DNA of 64,000 nt from Pseudarthrobacter sp. NBSH8 (GTDB lineage Bacteria > Actinomycetota > Actinomycetes > Actinomycetales > Micrococcaceae): contig NZ_CP043178.1 of the NCBI RefSeq assembly GCF_014217545.1, positions 3,348,001 to 3,412,000 on the forward strand, written 5' to 3'. Position 1 is the stretch's first letter. The number at the start of each line of letters is the position of its first letter. Of this stretch, positions 1 through 8,566 are shown piece after piece. The position numbers were made by a program, and so were the translations under genes. Under the pieces are notes generated by a model. That model did not search any database. It was not told the origin of the DNA and saw only the letters and a program-made list of their open reading frames with translations.

Positions 1-767
1 CCACCTACCTGCTCACCATCGCCGACGCCATGGCGCACATGGGGATCGACCCGACGTCGACCTCCCTTAAGTACGCGGTTCTGGGCGCCGAGCCGTGGAC
101 GCAGGAGATGCGGCACGAACTCGAAGTGACCATGAACATCAAGGCGTGCGACATCTACGGACTGTCCGAGGTGATGGGCCCGGGCGTCGCCGGGGAGGCA
201 GTGGAAACCCAGGACGGCAGCCACATCTGGGAGGACCACTTCCGCCCCGAAATCATTGACGCGTTCAACCCCACGGTGGGCAAGGAAAACGTGCTGCGCG
301 ACGGCGAACACGGCGAACTGGTATTCACCTCGCTCACCAAGGAAGCCCTGCCCATCATCCGCTACCGCACCAAGGACCTCACCCGCCTCCTGCCCGGCAC
401 CGCCCGCCCCGCGCACCGCCGGATGGGCCGCATCACCGGCCGCAGCGACGACATGATCATCCTGCGCGGCGTGAACCTCTTCCCGTCCCAGATCGAGGAA
501 ATCGCGCTGCGCATCCCCGAACTCAGCCCGCACTTCCAGCTCGAACTCGCCCGCCCCGAAGGCCAGCGGATGGACCAGCTCACAGTCAGGATCGAACGCC
601 GGGACGCCGTCACCCCCGAGCAGAGCACGACGGCGGCGCGCGCCCTGCAGGAGCAGATCAAGATCCACGTGGGTTCTTCGTGCGCCGTTGACGTGGTGGA
701 CCCCGGCTCGCTGGAACGGTCAAACGGGAAGTTGCGCCGGATCTACGACCTCCGGCCCAAGGCATAG
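1..767 (+). CDS. paaK: Phenylacetate-CoA ligase, C-terminal part (5' end outside window)
   Basis: This frame is open from the first bases of the window (codon phase begins at base 3) and is the C-terminal part of an adenylate-forming ligase that activates phenylacetate to phenylacetyl-CoA, the first step of aerobic phenylacetate degradation. Visible landmarks are the Asp-Ile-Tyr-Gly-Leu-Ser-Glu segment around base 150, the Tyr-Arg-Thr-Lys-Asp hinge motif near base 361 and the Gly-Arg-Ser-Asp-Asp-Met-Ile-Ile-Leu-Arg-Gly-Val-Asn-Leu-Phe-Pro segment near 440-485, which together are characteristic of PaaK. The neighbouring TetR gene, paaZ and paaI support the pathway assignment. Only the 5' truncation by the window edge is unusual. 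The ring-epoxidase genes paaABCDE are not in the window. Confidence 0.95.
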   Translation, partial: TYLLTIADAMAHMGIDPTSTSLKYAVLGAEPWTQEMRHELEVTMNIKACDIYGLSEVMGPGVAGEAVETQDGSHIWEDHFRPEIIDAFNPTVGKENVLRDGEHGELVFTSLTKEALPIIRYRTKDLTRLLPGTARPAHRRMGRITGRSDDMIILRGVNLFPSQIEEIALRIPELSPHFQLELARPEGQRMDQLTVRIERRDAVTPEQSTTAARALQEQIKIHVGSSCAVDVVDPGSLERSNGKLRRIYDLRPKA

Positions 768-841
768 GCGCCCACCACCTTCCCGCGCGAGGGGTCACTT
801 GGGCCTCCTGCCTGCGGGTCCGCTGCGCCGCTACCGGGATT

Positions 842-863
842 ACTGAACGTTCGTGGGAAAATA
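842..863. promoter_or_regulatory. Possible degenerate PaaR half-site before the TetR gene
   Basis: The left half, ACTGAACGTTCG, matches the left half of the two better operators at 4232 and 12151 with one or two changes, but the right half is poor. It lies just upstream of the TetR start and could allow autoregulation. This is a weak, inferred site. Confidence 0.3.
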
Positions 864-869
864 GCCGGT

Positions 870-1475
870 ATGCCCACTACAGCAGCCCCCAACAAGCGCG
901 GACGTCCCGGTTACGACCAGCAGTCGGTGCTGCTCATCGCCGTCGACGTCTTCAACCGGCACGGCTATGACGCCACGTCCATGGGAATCCTCGCCGAGAA
1001 CCTGGGCATCTCGAAATCAGCCATCTACCACCACGTGCCGTCCAAGGGCGACCTACTGAAACTCGCGCTCGACCATGCGCTGGGCGGCCTGGAATCAATC
1101 CTCGAACAGCCCGGGGCGCAAAGCGGCGCGGCGGACGCGCGGCTGGAATTTGTCCTGCGGCAGACCGTGGCGGTACTCGTGGAGCGGCTGCCGTTCGTCA
1201 CTCTGCTCCTGCGGTTGCGGGGCAATACAGACATTGAGCGCGACGCCCTGGAACGGCGTCGTGCGTTTGATCACGAGGTGGCCGCCCTCATTTCCGCAGC
1301 CCGCGACGAAGGATCGCTGCGCCAGGACATCGATCCGCGCACCGTCACGCGCCTGCTGTTCGGGACCATCAACTCAATCGTCGAATGGTACAAACCGGGC
1401 GGCTCCCTCACACCGGAAAAACTGGCCGACGACGTCATCACCATCGCGTTCGACGGGCTCCACGCGCAGCACTAG
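870..1475 (+). CDS. paaR: TetR/AcrR-family regulator, probable PaaR
   Basis: A 201-residue TetR-family repressor. The N-terminal helix-turn-helix (about residues 12-60) contains the typical sequence Met-Gly-Ile-Leu-Ala-Glu-Asn-Leu-Gly-Ile-Ser-Lys-Ser-Ala-Ile-Tyr-His-His followed by the Lys-Gly-Asp-Leu-Leu turn; the rest is a helical ligand-binding domain. It lies between paaK and paaZ/paaI. A 22-bp palindrome resembling the motif known for corynebacterial PaaR is present in the paaZ-paaI intergenic region and before the thiolase gene at 12089, so the likely role is repression of phenylacetate genes relieved by phenylacetyl-CoA. The ligand is inferred from the family, not seen. No Shine-Dalgarno sequence precedes the start; GAAAAT lies 7 nt upstream and the transcript may be leaderless. 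Confidence 0.85.
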   Translation: MPTTAAPNKRGRPGYDQQSVLLIAVDVFNRHGYDATSMGILAENLGISKSAIYHHVPSKGDLLKLALDHALGGLESILEQPGAQSGAADARLEFVLRQTVAVLVERLPFVTLLLRLRGNTDIERDALERRRAFDHEVAALISAARDEGSLRQDIDPRTVTRLLFGTINSIVEWYKPGGSLTPEKLADDVITIAFDGLHAQH

Positions 1476-1516
1476 GGAGTGCTGCGCGACTGCCTGCTGC
1501 GAGCCTGCCGAGGGGG

Positions 1517-1924
1517 TCAGAGCTGGTATTCGGCCTGCATGCCCAACGTCTCGTGAACGCACAGGATGTTGTGCTCCGTGTCCATAAACCAGGCGCACTT
1601 CTCGGACTCCGTGGTGCAGATGTGGTTCTCGGTCTTCAGGGTGGGCAGGTCGTAATCCTGGAACCGGACGCCCTTGGCCTCCATGTCCTGCACGATCCGC
1701 TCAATGTCACGCACCTCGAAACTGAGGGCCGTGTGCTCGGAGTGTTTCCCGTCCGAGACCGGCAACAACTGCAGCATCGGGCCGCCGTCGTTACCGAGCA
1801 ATTCGCTTCCATCGTCTGTCATTCCGCGGTGCGGGAGGCCCAGTTTTTCGGTGTAAAAACTGCGGGCGCGCGCTGCGTCATCGACGGGCAGGATGGTTGT
1901 GGCTGTGTTCAGGGCTAGGTTCAT
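1517..1924 (-). CDS. VOC-family (glyoxalase/dioxygenase superfamily) protein
   Basis: A 135-residue single-module vicinal-oxygen-chelate protein of the type annotated as glyoxalase/bleomycin-resistance/dioxygenase family. It begins with the beta-strand Thr-Thr-Ile-Leu-Pro-Val-Asp-Asp followed by Ala-Arg-Ala-Arg-Ser-Phe-Tyr-Thr-Glu-Lys-Leu-Gly-Leu, a hallmark of the fold, and ends with the second beta-alpha-beta unit Trp-Phe-Met-Asp-Thr-Glu-His-Asn-Ile-Leu. A strong ribosome-binding site (AGGAGG) lies 8 nt before the ATG. The substrate cannot be told from sequence. It sits between the PaaR candidate and paaZ but is separated from paaZ by a long palindrome, so membership in the phenylacetate operon is unproven. 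Confidence 0.85.
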   Translation of the reverse strand: MNLALNTATTILPVDDAARARSFYTEKLGLPHRGMTDDGSELLGNDGGPMLQLLPVSDGKHSEHTALSFEVRDIERIVQDMEAKGVRFQDYDLPTLKTENHICTTESEKCAWFMDTEHNILCVHETLGMQAEYQL

Positions 1925-1974
1925 TTGGCCACCTCCTACGGTGGAAATTTTACGCCGAGGGAACCCGGAAAGAT

Positions 1975-2082
1975 CCCCACACCCTCTCTCACTTAATGCG
2001 GGAAAACCCCCGACGCTCTCTCACCAGTGCGAGAGCGTCGCCGGAAAACGTGCAGGAAGTGAGAGAGCGTCCGGGGGTGGGG
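1975..2082. repeat. Nested intergenic palindrome P1
   Basis: An outer inverted repeat pairs CCCCAC (1975) and CTCTCTCACTT (1984-1994) with AAGTGAGAGAG (2057-2067) and GTGGGG (2077-2082). Inside it a perfect 10-bp hairpin, CGACGCTCTC/GAGAGCGTCG, occupies 2011-2040. The element abuts the paaZ stop codon and could act as its terminator, but it has no T-run and is far longer than a usual terminator. It belongs to the set of seven palindromes described in the findings. Confidence 0.8.
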
Positions 2083-4185
2083 CTACTTTTCGACGAGGGT
2101 GAGGACGTCGTAGGTGGCTACGATCTCGTCGTTCTGGTTGGTCAGGAGCGCGTCCCAGGCCACCTCGCCGTATTCGTCGGTTTCGCGCGGTGTGATCTTC
2201 TTGGCCGTGAGGGTGACCCGGATGGAATCGCCGGCGGCCACGGGCGTGATGAAGCGGAGGTTCTCCAGGCCGTAGTTGGCCAGGACCGGGCCCGGCGCCG
2301 GTTCCACGAACAGTCCGGCGGCCCAGCTCAGCAGCAGGTATCCGTGCGCCACGATGCCCGGGAAGAACGGGTTGGCTTCGGCCGCTTCCTGGTTGGTGTG
2401 GGCATAGAAGGTATCGCCGGTGGAGTTGGCGAACGCCGTGATGTCCGCCAAGGCCACTTCCCGAAGCCCGGACCGGACGGCGTCGCCAATCCGCAACGAG
2501 GCCAGGGACTTCCGGAACGGGTGCGTCCCCTCGGTCTCCACAGTGAAGTTCCGGTCCGCCCCGGTGTGCCAGAGACCGGTGACGGCCGTGAGCATGTTGG
2601 GTGAACCCTGGATGGCCGTGCGCTGCATGTGGTGCATGACAGAGCGGATGCCACCGAGTTCCTCGCCGCCGCCGGCCCGGCCGGGGCCGCCGTGGACCAG
2701 ATGCGGGACGGGTGACCCGTGGCCGGTGGAACTGCGGGCGTCCTCGCGGTTGAGCATCAGGACACGGCCGTGGTGGGCGGCGATCCCGGTGACCAGTTCG
2801 CGTGCTACGGCAGGATCGTTGGTGCACACCGATGCCACGAGGGAGCCGCCGCCCCGGGCGGCGAGCCGGACGGCGTCGGGCAGGTCCTTGTATCCGATCA
2901 CGGAGGCTACCGGGCCGAACGCCTCCAGCGAGTGGATCGCGTCAGTCTCTGCGTCAGCCCAGCTCAGCACCACCGGCGACATAAAGGCGCCAGCCTCCAC
3001 CACACCCGTGGCACCGTTGGCAGCCGTGGACGACGGCGAATCGAGCGTTCCGTACGCAAGCTCACCGCCGGCGTCGAGCATTGACTGCACCGCGGCGCGG
3101 ACGTCGGCGAGCTGCTCGAGCGACGCCAACGCGCCCATGGTGACACCGTCGGCGCGGGGATCCCCCAGCACAACCCGCTCATCCACCCGCTTTCCGATCG
3201 CGGCGATCACCGCCGGCACCAGCTCCTGCGGCACGATGGCGCGGCGGATGGACGTGCACTTCTGGCCGGCCTTGACCGTCATTTCGGTGACCACGGACTT
3301 AATGAAGGCATCGAATTCCGGCGTGCCCTCCACCGCGTCGGGCCCAAGGATGGCGGCGTTGAGGGAGTCCGTTTCGGACGTGAACCGGACGCCGCCCTGC
3401 ACCACGTTGGGATGCGATTTCAGGGACAGCGCGGTGGACGCGGAGCCGGTGAAGGCCACCAGGTCGCGGTAGTCCAGCACGTCCAGGAGGCCGCGGACCG
3501 AACCCGAGATGAGCTGCAGCGAGCCCTTCGGCAGGATGTTGGATTCGATGATGGCTTTCACCACGGCCGCGGCCACGTACCCGGTGGGGGTGGCCGGTTT
3601 GACGATGGTGGGGACGCCGGCAAGGAACGCGGGCGCGAGTTTCTCCAGCATGCCCCAGACCGGGAAGTTGAACGCGTTGATCTGCACCGCAACACCGGGA
3701 ATGCGCGTGTAGATGTGCTCGGCCACGAACGAACCGTCCTTGGACAGCACCTCCATGGGCCCGTCCACCACCACCTGCGAATTGGGCAGCTCGCGCCGGC
3801 CCTTGGAGCCGAACGTGAAGAGGACGCCGATGCCGCCGTCGATGTCGATCATCGAGTCGATCTTGGTGGCACCGGTCTGGGCCGAAAACGTGTAGAAATG
3901 CTCGCGCCGGGCGTTCAGGTACTGCGCCAGCTCCTTGAGCTTGAGCGCGCGCTGGTGGAAGGTCAGCTTGCCCAGTTCCGCCTGTCCCGTGGTGCGGCCG
4001 TAATCCACGACGGCGGCCAGGTCCAGACCGTCGGTGCTCACCTTGGCCAGGACTTCCCCGGTGCTCGCATCCCGTACGGGGACAGCCGAAGCTGCCGCAC
4101 CGGCGTCGGGAGTCCACCAGGAATCCTGGATGAAACTGGGAACGGTCTGGGCTGTGTCGACTGTGGCTTCGGCAGTGGTGGTCAT
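2083..4185 (-). CDS. paaZ: Bifunctional oxepin-CoA hydrolase / 3-oxo-5,6-dehydrosuberyl-CoA semialdehyde dehydrogenase
   Basis: A 700-residue fusion of an N-terminal aldehyde dehydrogenase (about 1-520) with a C-terminal MaoC-like hydratase (about 550-700), the domain order of PaaZ, which opens the oxepin ring and oxidises the resulting aldehyde in phenylacetate degradation. The dehydrogenase part shows the NAD-binding segment Ile-Val-Lys-Pro-Ala-Thr-Pro and the catalytic-cysteine region Gly-Gln-Lys-Cys-Thr-Ser; the hydratase part shows Phe-Phe-Pro-Gly-Ile-Val-Ala-His-Gly-Tyr. I chose the ATG at 4185 over an upstream one at 4215 because GGAAGGA lies 10 nt before it. The gene is divergent from paaI across a PaaR-type operator at 4232. 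The product name rests on the family; both activities are inferred. Confidence 0.93.
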   Translation of the reverse strand: MTTTAEATVDTAQTVPSFIQDSWWTPDAGAAASAVPVRDASTGEVLAKVSTDGLDLAAVVDYGRTTGQAELGKLTFHQRALKLKELAQYLNARREHFYTFSAQTGATKIDSMIDIDGGIGVLFTFGSKGRRELPNSQVVVDGPMEVLSKDGSFVAEHIYTRIPGVAVQINAFNFPVWGMLEKLAPAFLAGVPTIVKPATPTGYVAAAVVKAIIESNILPKGSLQLISGSVRGLLDVLDYRDLVAFTGSASTALSLKSHPNVVQGGVRFTSETDSLNAAILGPDAVEGTPEFDAFIKSVVTEMTVKAGQKCTSIRRAIVPQELVPAVIAAIGKRVDERVVLGDPRADGVTMGALASLEQLADVRAAVQSMLDAGGELAYGTLDSPSSTAANGATGVVEAGAFMSPVVLSWADAETDAIHSLEAFGPVASVIGYKDLPDAVRLAARGGGSLVASVCTNDPAVARELVTGIAAHHGRVLMLNREDARSSTGHGSPVPHLVHGGPGRAGGGEELGGIRSVMHHMQRTAIQGSPNMLTAVTGLWHTGADRNFTVETEGTHPFRKSLASLRIGDAVRSGLREVALADITAFANSTGDTFYAHTNQEAAEANPFFPGIVAHGYLLLSWAAGLFVEPAPGPVLANYGLENLRFITPVAAGDSIRVTLTAKKITPRETDEYGEVAWDALLTNQNDEIVATYDVLTLVEK

Positions 4186-4231
4186 CGTTGACGGGTCCTT
4201 CCAACACGGGGACAAACGGGGTCAAGGCTTT

Positions 4232-4253
4232 ACTGACCGTCCGTTCGGTAATA
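4232..4253. promoter_or_regulatory. PaaR-type operator between paaZ and paaI
   Basis: The segment reads ACTGACCG-TC-CG-TT-CGGT-A-ATA, an imperfect palindrome. From memory it matches the reported Corynebacterium glutamicum PaaR motif (ACT-N-ACCG-NN-CG-NN-CGGT-N-AGT) at all but about two defined positions. It lies in the divergent promoter region; a TACAGT box at 4258-4263 could be the paaI -10 element, putting the operator over its -35 region. Confidence 0.75.
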
Positions 4254-4316
4254 TGTCTACAGTACATGACTGTGCCGTACTGCACACTGGAAGTTCAGCC
4301 TCGACAAAGGAGACCC

Positions 4317-4763
4317 ATGAGCGCTCTATCCCCCGACGCCGCTGCGCCGGACGCCACCGCCCATGGCGCTACCCCGTGGAAGATCGTCCTCGGCGAGCTC
4401 GACGAGAAGATGGGTGTGAAGATCATCGAGGAATCGGTCGAGCGCGTGGTGGCGACGATGCCTGTGGAGGGCAACAGGCAGTCATTCGGGTTGCTCCACG
4501 GCGGCGCGTCCTTGGCGGTAGGCGAGGCCGTAGGCTCCTGGGCGGCCGTGATCCACGCCAGCACATTGGGGAAAACTGCCGTGGGCGTGGACGTCTCAGC
4601 GACGCATCACCGCTCGGCGCGCGAGGGGCAGATCACCATCACCGCGACGCCCATCCACCTCGGCGGCACCCTGACCACGCACGAGGTCCTGATCACCAAC
4701 GACGCCGGCCAGCGCCTCTGCACGCTACGCATCACCAACCTGCTGATGAAACGGAAGAAGTAG
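4317..4763 (+). CDS. paaI: Hydroxyphenylacetyl-CoA thioesterase
   Basis: A 148-residue hotdog-fold thioesterase. The central helix carries Asn-Arg-Gln-Ser-Phe-Gly-Leu-Leu-His-Gly-Gly-Ala-Ser-Leu-Ala, the signature of the PaaI/COG2050 family, followed by Ala-Val-Gly-Ser-Trp. PaaI hydrolyses dead-end CoA thioesters such as 2- or ring-hydroxyphenylacetyl-CoA and releases CoA. The start at 4317 is supported by AAAGGAGA 4-5 nt upstream; an upstream in-frame extension would run into the operator region. It is transcribed divergently from paaZ and both are probably controlled by the palindrome at 4232. Confidence 0.92.
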   Translation: MSALSPDAAAPDATAHGATPWKIVLGELDEKMGVKIIEESVERVVATMPVEGNRQSFGLLHGGASLAVGEAVGSWAAVIHASTLGKTAVGVDVSATHHRSAREGQITITATPIHLGGTLTTHEVLITNDAGQRLCTLRITNLLMKRKK

Positions 4764-4774
4764 CCCTCCGCCCC

Positions 4775-4837
4775 AGTTGCCCTGTCACGTAGCGTCGCCT
4801 GTCGTCACGGATGACGACGCTACGTGATAGATCAACT
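4775..4837. repeat. Intergenic palindrome P2
   Basis: Left arm 4775-4797 and right arm 4815-4837 are 23-nt inverted repeats with 20 matches; the inner TCACGTAGCGTCG is exact. It lies between the convergent paaI and S1 protease genes and its right arm covers the last codons of the protease. The outer half (GTTGCCCTGTCAC) resembles the outer half of palindrome P5 at 24279, while the inner core differs. Confidence 0.85.
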
Positions 4838-7543
4838 GCGGGTGGGGCGCTGCCGCTTCCGCCGCTTCACCAAGACCAGGAACACACCGCCGACGGCAAG
4901 CGCACCGGCCGCGAGCCCGGCGAACAGGACCAGCCCGGACGCTCCAGTATTGGCCAGGCTTGCCGCCCGGCTGTCACCCAGCGGACGTACGACGGCGGCG
5001 CTGTCAGCTGCCGGAGGCACCGCACCGTTCGCGGCTGGTACCTCAGCCGGCCCGGCGGCAGCAGGGATTACTACGGGGGCCGGGGCGTCAATGACGAACG
5101 TCGCAACAGCCGGGGCAGAAGCGATCCCATCAACAGCCTCCGTCACAGACAACGTATGCGTACCAAGGGCCAACCCGGCGGGGAACGGTACGCTCCAGGC
5201 TCCGTCAACTACCAGCAACAGCGGAGCTACTGTACGGGCCACAGACCTCGACCCGGTTTTGCCCCCCGCTGTTGCACCGGACAGGGGAATGCCGTCAATG
5301 GACACCGTCACCTCTGCGCCGTTAACGCCGCTTCCTGAAATGCTTTCCGGCAGAGCGTCTTGCCGGAGGTGTAGCCCGTCAGAGATGCTGGAAATGATTG
5401 GAGCCGGCGGAGTTACAGTAAACGTTCCAGTTGCGGGCGGGCTGTCAGCTATTCCGGTGTATGACAGCACTGCCGTCACGTTCACCCTCCCGAAGACGGC
5501 CGGGCCTGTCAGGGGAACTGACCAACGGCCCTCCGGTCCGACAAATGCAGACCCTGTCACGTCGCCTGTGAGAGACACGGTGGCCCCGGGCGCTCCCGTG
5601 CCCGCAAGACTCTTCAGTTCTGGCAGCGGGGCGGCTGCCGGCGTCGTGATTGTGGGCGTGGAAAGGGAGGACGGAGCGACGATGGCAGTCAGAGCTGCGG
5701 CGCCCGAGCGGCTGAAACCGTTGACGGTTTCAGCCGCGAATGTAAATGTTCCAGGGGCCTCGGGCGCTGTGAAGGACCAGTTGCCTGCGGCGTCCACGGG
5801 CACCTCGAGTGGTTGTTGGCCAGCCACCGTGATAAGGACTTTCGAATTGGCGGCCACGGTTGAAGCAGGCGCGGCTCCAACACGTCCTGTGACATCTGCC
5901 CCGGCAGCGAATGTCAGGTTGGCGGGTGCAACGAGTTCAGGCTTGTTGAGGAACAGCTGGACCTGCACTCCACCAGGAATCGTGGCGATGGAGTCCTCGA
6001 GGGTGGCGGCAATCGCCAGGGTCTGCGTCCCGTTCAGTATTTCGGCTCCGGTATGGGTGCCTACAGCAAAATTGCCACTGATCCATGGGCCGCCGGAATC
6101 GCCGCCTGCTGACTTTACTGACGTTGAATCAAAGGCGCGGACGGCGCGAAGGTCGTTGTCGTAATTCGGCGGGGCGCTCTTAGGGCCAGGCATCATCCAG
6201 ATACCGACTGCATCAACGGTGCCGCACTTCCAACCTGATGTTCGCCCGGACCTGCATACGTCCTGGCCTTGGAAGGGCGCCGTAGTTCCGATGATCTTGA
6301 CGGGATCCGGGGTACCGGCGTTTCCCCACGTGGTGGCGGCCGGCTGAAGGCTAAGCCCGGGCGTGATGGCCTGGATGACGGCGATATCGGTGCCGACACT
6401 GGATCCGTCCGATGCTGCTGTCGAGTTGTTTGGGCCACCGAACTGGCTGAACCCGAAGCTGCCGAGCGAGGCAAGCGGCCCCGTCAGCGGGGTAGTGGAC
6501 CCGCCAGCCGGCGCCGAGCTGAGCGGCTCGATCCCGGCAGCCTTAGCCAAGCCGTCAGCGGCGCAGTGTCCAGCGGTCAGGACCAGCGGCAGTCCGGCGG
6601 GGCTGAACGCGCTAAAGCCCGCCGAGCAGATGGCCTGGTTGTCAGCAAAGTATCCCTGTCCGCCGAAGATGTCGTCCTCGGTTTTGACGGCGGCGCCTTT
6701 TTCCAGCTGAACATTCGCGTAGCGCGCCACGAACTGCGCGGGGGTCAACTTCCCGGGTTCGGCCGACGCCGGTGCCGACGCCCCCGCGGCGGGCTGGCTG
6801 TCATGGGTTGTCGGGACCTCTGATTCCGGGGTGTTAACAGAACCTGTGCGGATGACAAAGTGCCCGTCCGTGTAGGCGACTGCCTGGAGCCCTTTAGTCC
6901 CCACATCGCGAACGTAGGCCTGGAACAGCTGATCAATACTCCCCGCGACCAACTCGGGCTCTGCTATAGCGGGAACCGACGGGACTGCGGTGGGTACAGG
7001 AGGCGTGGCCGCCGTTTCAGGAACCGGCGTTGCCGCAACTGAAGTTGGAGGGGACACCAAAACGAAGTCGGCGAGGCCGGGCTGGTTCAGCTCATCCACC
7101 CTGGCCTGCAGGGCGGAGCCTGCCCCTTCAACCATGATTTCGCCGGCCTGCAGGCGGATGCCCAGATAGCCAGGGAGCGCACGCAAGGAATCCGCAGCGT
7201 CAGCTGCCCGCCGGCCAAGCTCCCCGGCCGCATTAAATTCCGCCAAGCTCATGCCGAGATCCCGACGGACCGCTTCGGAGAGGCCTGCGGCGGAGGGGCC
7301 CCCTGCCAGAACGCCTCCCGCCGGATCTCCAGAATCCAAAACTCCGGCACCGCTGAGGTGAGTGTCACCAACTCCGGAACCACCCGCCGTCGGGCTTTCC
7401 ACAACCGACGGCGGCTCAACCGCCGGCTGCTCTACAGCCCAGGCCGGCACGGCCCCGAGCCCCACGGAAAGTGCCACTCCGGCAGCCGCTGCTGCTGCAA
7501 TTACGCGTTTCAAACTGTGTGCCGTCGCTTTCGTTCTATTCAT
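4832..7543 (-). CDS. Secreted, cell-wall-anchored S1 serine protease with Ig-like repeats
   Basis: A 903-residue exported protein. Residues 1-36 are a long signal peptide ending Ala-Trp-Ala. A charged segment around residues 85-150 looks like the pro-region of alpha-lytic-type proteases. The S1 catalytic domain follows: His in Leu-Thr-Ala-Gly-His-Cys (about 325), Asp in Gly-Thr-Asp-Ile-Ala-Val (about 384), and Ser in Gly-Gly-Asp-Ser-Gly-Gly-Pro (about 482). Residues 530-830 contain several bacterial Ig-like repeats (Ala-Thr-Val-Ser-Leu-Thr-Gly-type strands). The C-terminus has LANTG at 863-867, a hydrophobic helix and a Lys/Arg tail, that is a sortase signal with Ala in place of Pro. It probably processes proteins at the cell surface. 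Its start overlaps the stop of the small upstream membrane gene, implying co-translation. The natural substrate is unknown. Confidence 0.9.
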   Translation of the reverse strand: MNRTKATAHSLKRVIAAAAAAGVALSVGLGAVPAWAVEQPAVEPPSVVESPTAGGSGVGDTHLSGAGVLDSGDPAGGVLAGGPSAAGLSEAVRRDLGMSLAEFNAAGELGRRAADAADSLRALPGYLGIRLQAGEIMVEGAGSALQARVDELNQPGLADFVLVSPPTSVAATPVPETAATPPVPTAVPSVPAIAEPELVAGSIDQLFQAYVRDVGTKGLQAVAYTDGHFVIRTGSVNTPESEVPTTHDSQPAAGASAPASAEPGKLTPAQFVARYANVQLEKGAAVKTEDDIFGGQGYFADNQAICSAGFSAFSPAGLPLVLTAGHCAADGLAKAAGIEPLSSAPAGGSTTPLTGPLASLGSFGFSQFGGPNNSTAASDGSSVGTDIAVIQAITPGLSLQPAATTWGNAGTPDPVKIIGTTAPFQGQDVCRSGRTSGWKCGTVDAVGIWMMPGPKSAPPNYDNDLRAVRAFDSTSVKSAGGDSGGPWISGNFAVGTHTGAEILNGTQTLAIAATLEDSIATIPGGVQVQLFLNKPELVAPANLTFAAGADVTGRVGAAPASTVAANSKVLITVAGQQPLEVPVDAAGNWSFTAPEAPGTFTFAAETVNGFSRSGAAALTAIVAPSSLSTPTITTPAAAPLPELKSLAGTGAPGATVSLTGDVTGSAFVGPEGRWSVPLTGPAVFGRVNVTAVLSYTGIADSPPATGTFTVTPPAPIISSISDGLHLRQDALPESISGSGVNGAEVTVSIDGIPLSGATAGGKTGSRSVARTVAPLLLVVDGAWSVPFPAGLALGTHTLSVTEAVDGIASAPAVATFVIDAPAPVVIPAAAGPAEVPAANGAVPPAADSAAVVRPLGDSRAASLANTGASGLVLFAGLAAGALAVGGVFLVLVKRRKRQRPTRS

Positions 7544-7784
7544 CTGTATCGCTCCGCCGTGCCGTGTACGCGGCGACCACCGCGGCCAGGCACAAAGCTG
7601 CCCCGCCCACCATGAGGAAGATCTGGCCCGGGAGCCACTCGCCGCCGACGGTCCCGTCGCCGAGCCCGAAGTTATCCTCCGTAGTCCCGAAATCTGAAGC
7701 GCGGACGGCCCAGAACGGCCCAGCCACCAGCATCACCCCTCCGGCCACCGCGAGCGACGCCGCCACATACTTCATGGAATCCAT
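7536..7784 (-). CDS. Small two-helix membrane protein
   Basis: An 82-residue protein with two predicted membrane helices (about 6-26 and 55-74) separated by a Gly/Asp-rich loop containing Phe-Gly-Thr-Thr-Glu-Asp-Asn-Phe-Gly-Leu-Gly-Asp. I do not recognise a family. It overlaps the phosphatase upstream: either 13 nt if the ATG at 7784 is used, or the typical 4-nt ATGA if the ATG at 7775 is used. At its other end it overlaps the S1 protease start by 8 nt. The tight packing suggests one transcript for phosphatase, this protein and the protease, and possibly a role at the membrane related to the protease; that is inference only. Confidence 0.7.
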   Translation of the reverse strand: MDSMKYVAASLAVAGGVMLVAGPFWAVRASDFGTTEDNFGLGDGTVGGEWLPGQIFLMVGGAALCLAAVVAAYTARRSDTDE

Positions 7785-8548
7785 GGCGCCACCCGGCTGC
7801 CGAGCAGGCTTGTGACCGCTTCCAGCTCGGCCTCGGACAGGCCGTTGCGCAGCAGGAATCCACGCGTGTCCAGCTCCCGGACAAAGTCCACCACGGCCCG
7901 GCTGCGCCGCTCCAGCAGGGGTGTGAGTTCATCGTCATCGATGTAGCGTTCGCCGGCGTGGGGCGGGCCGTGCGTCCGGAAGCGTTCGTTGATGCCACGG
8001 GCAGCTTTGGCGTAGCCGTCCGCCAGGAGCTGGTCCGGGTCGCCGGCCAGGTCCTGCAGCATTGCCGCGACCATGCCGCTGCGGTCCCGGCCCGCCGCGC
8101 AGTGAACCACAACGGCGCCGGCTTCGGCTGCCGCGACAGCGCGGAACACCGCCACGAACTTCTCCGGGTAGAGCCGGACATTGTGCAGGTAGTGGGCGGG
8201 GTCGTTGAGGTACGGCCCGCAGACGGCGGTTAACCGCGGATCATCGGGTTCTTCGGTGGGGGCCGAGACGATCGTGATGCCGGACCAGGCCGCTTCAGCC
8301 ACGGCGGGGTCGGTGTCTCGGCGCCGCGCTTCCCGGGAGTTACGGAGATCAATCACGGTGCGGACGCCGTCGTCGTACGCCTGCCGCCAACCCGCTTTGG
8401 TGAGCCATTCGCGGCGGCCCATCCGGTAAACGCGGCCGCCAACATGCCAGGCATTCACAGCCCCGTCCCAGCCCACGGCTCCGCCTGTCGTCTCCACCCG
8501 GACAGCTAACCACAAAGCCGCACTGCCTGCACGCGATAGGCGCGTCAT
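7772..8548 (-). CDS. Tyrosine/phosphoinositide-type protein phosphatase (Y_phosphatase3 family)
   Basis: A 258-residue phosphatase of the actinobacterial PtpB-like type. The catalytic loop His-Cys-Ala-Ala-Gly-Arg-Asp-Arg-Ser-Gly (about residue 148-157) is the Cys-X5-Arg signature, with Thr-Val-Ile-Asp-Leu-Arg-Asn upstream as in lipid/tyrosine phosphatases of this family. The N-terminus Val-Asn-Ala-Trp-His-Val-Gly-Gly-Arg-Val-Tyr-Arg aligns with the usual start of the domain, so the first about 17 residues may not be translated; GTG at 8497 is an alternative. It is preceded by the GNAT gene (18 nt) and followed by an overlapping membrane protein gene. The physiological target is unknown. Confidence 0.85.
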   Translation of the reverse strand: MTRLSRAGSAALWLAVRVETTGGAVGWDGAVNAWHVGGRVYRMGRREWLTKAGWRQAYDDGVRTVIDLRNSREARRRDTDPAVAEAAWSGITIVSAPTEEPDDPRLTAVCGPYLNDPAHYLHNVRLYPEKFVAVFRAVAAAEAGAVVVHCAAGRDRSGMVAAMLQDLAGDPDQLLADGYAKAARGINERFRTHGPPHAGERYIDDDELTPLLERRSRAVVDFVRELDTRGFLLRNGLSEAELEAVTSLLGSRVAPWIP

Positions 8549-8566
8549 CGGGCAAAGCCGTACCAG

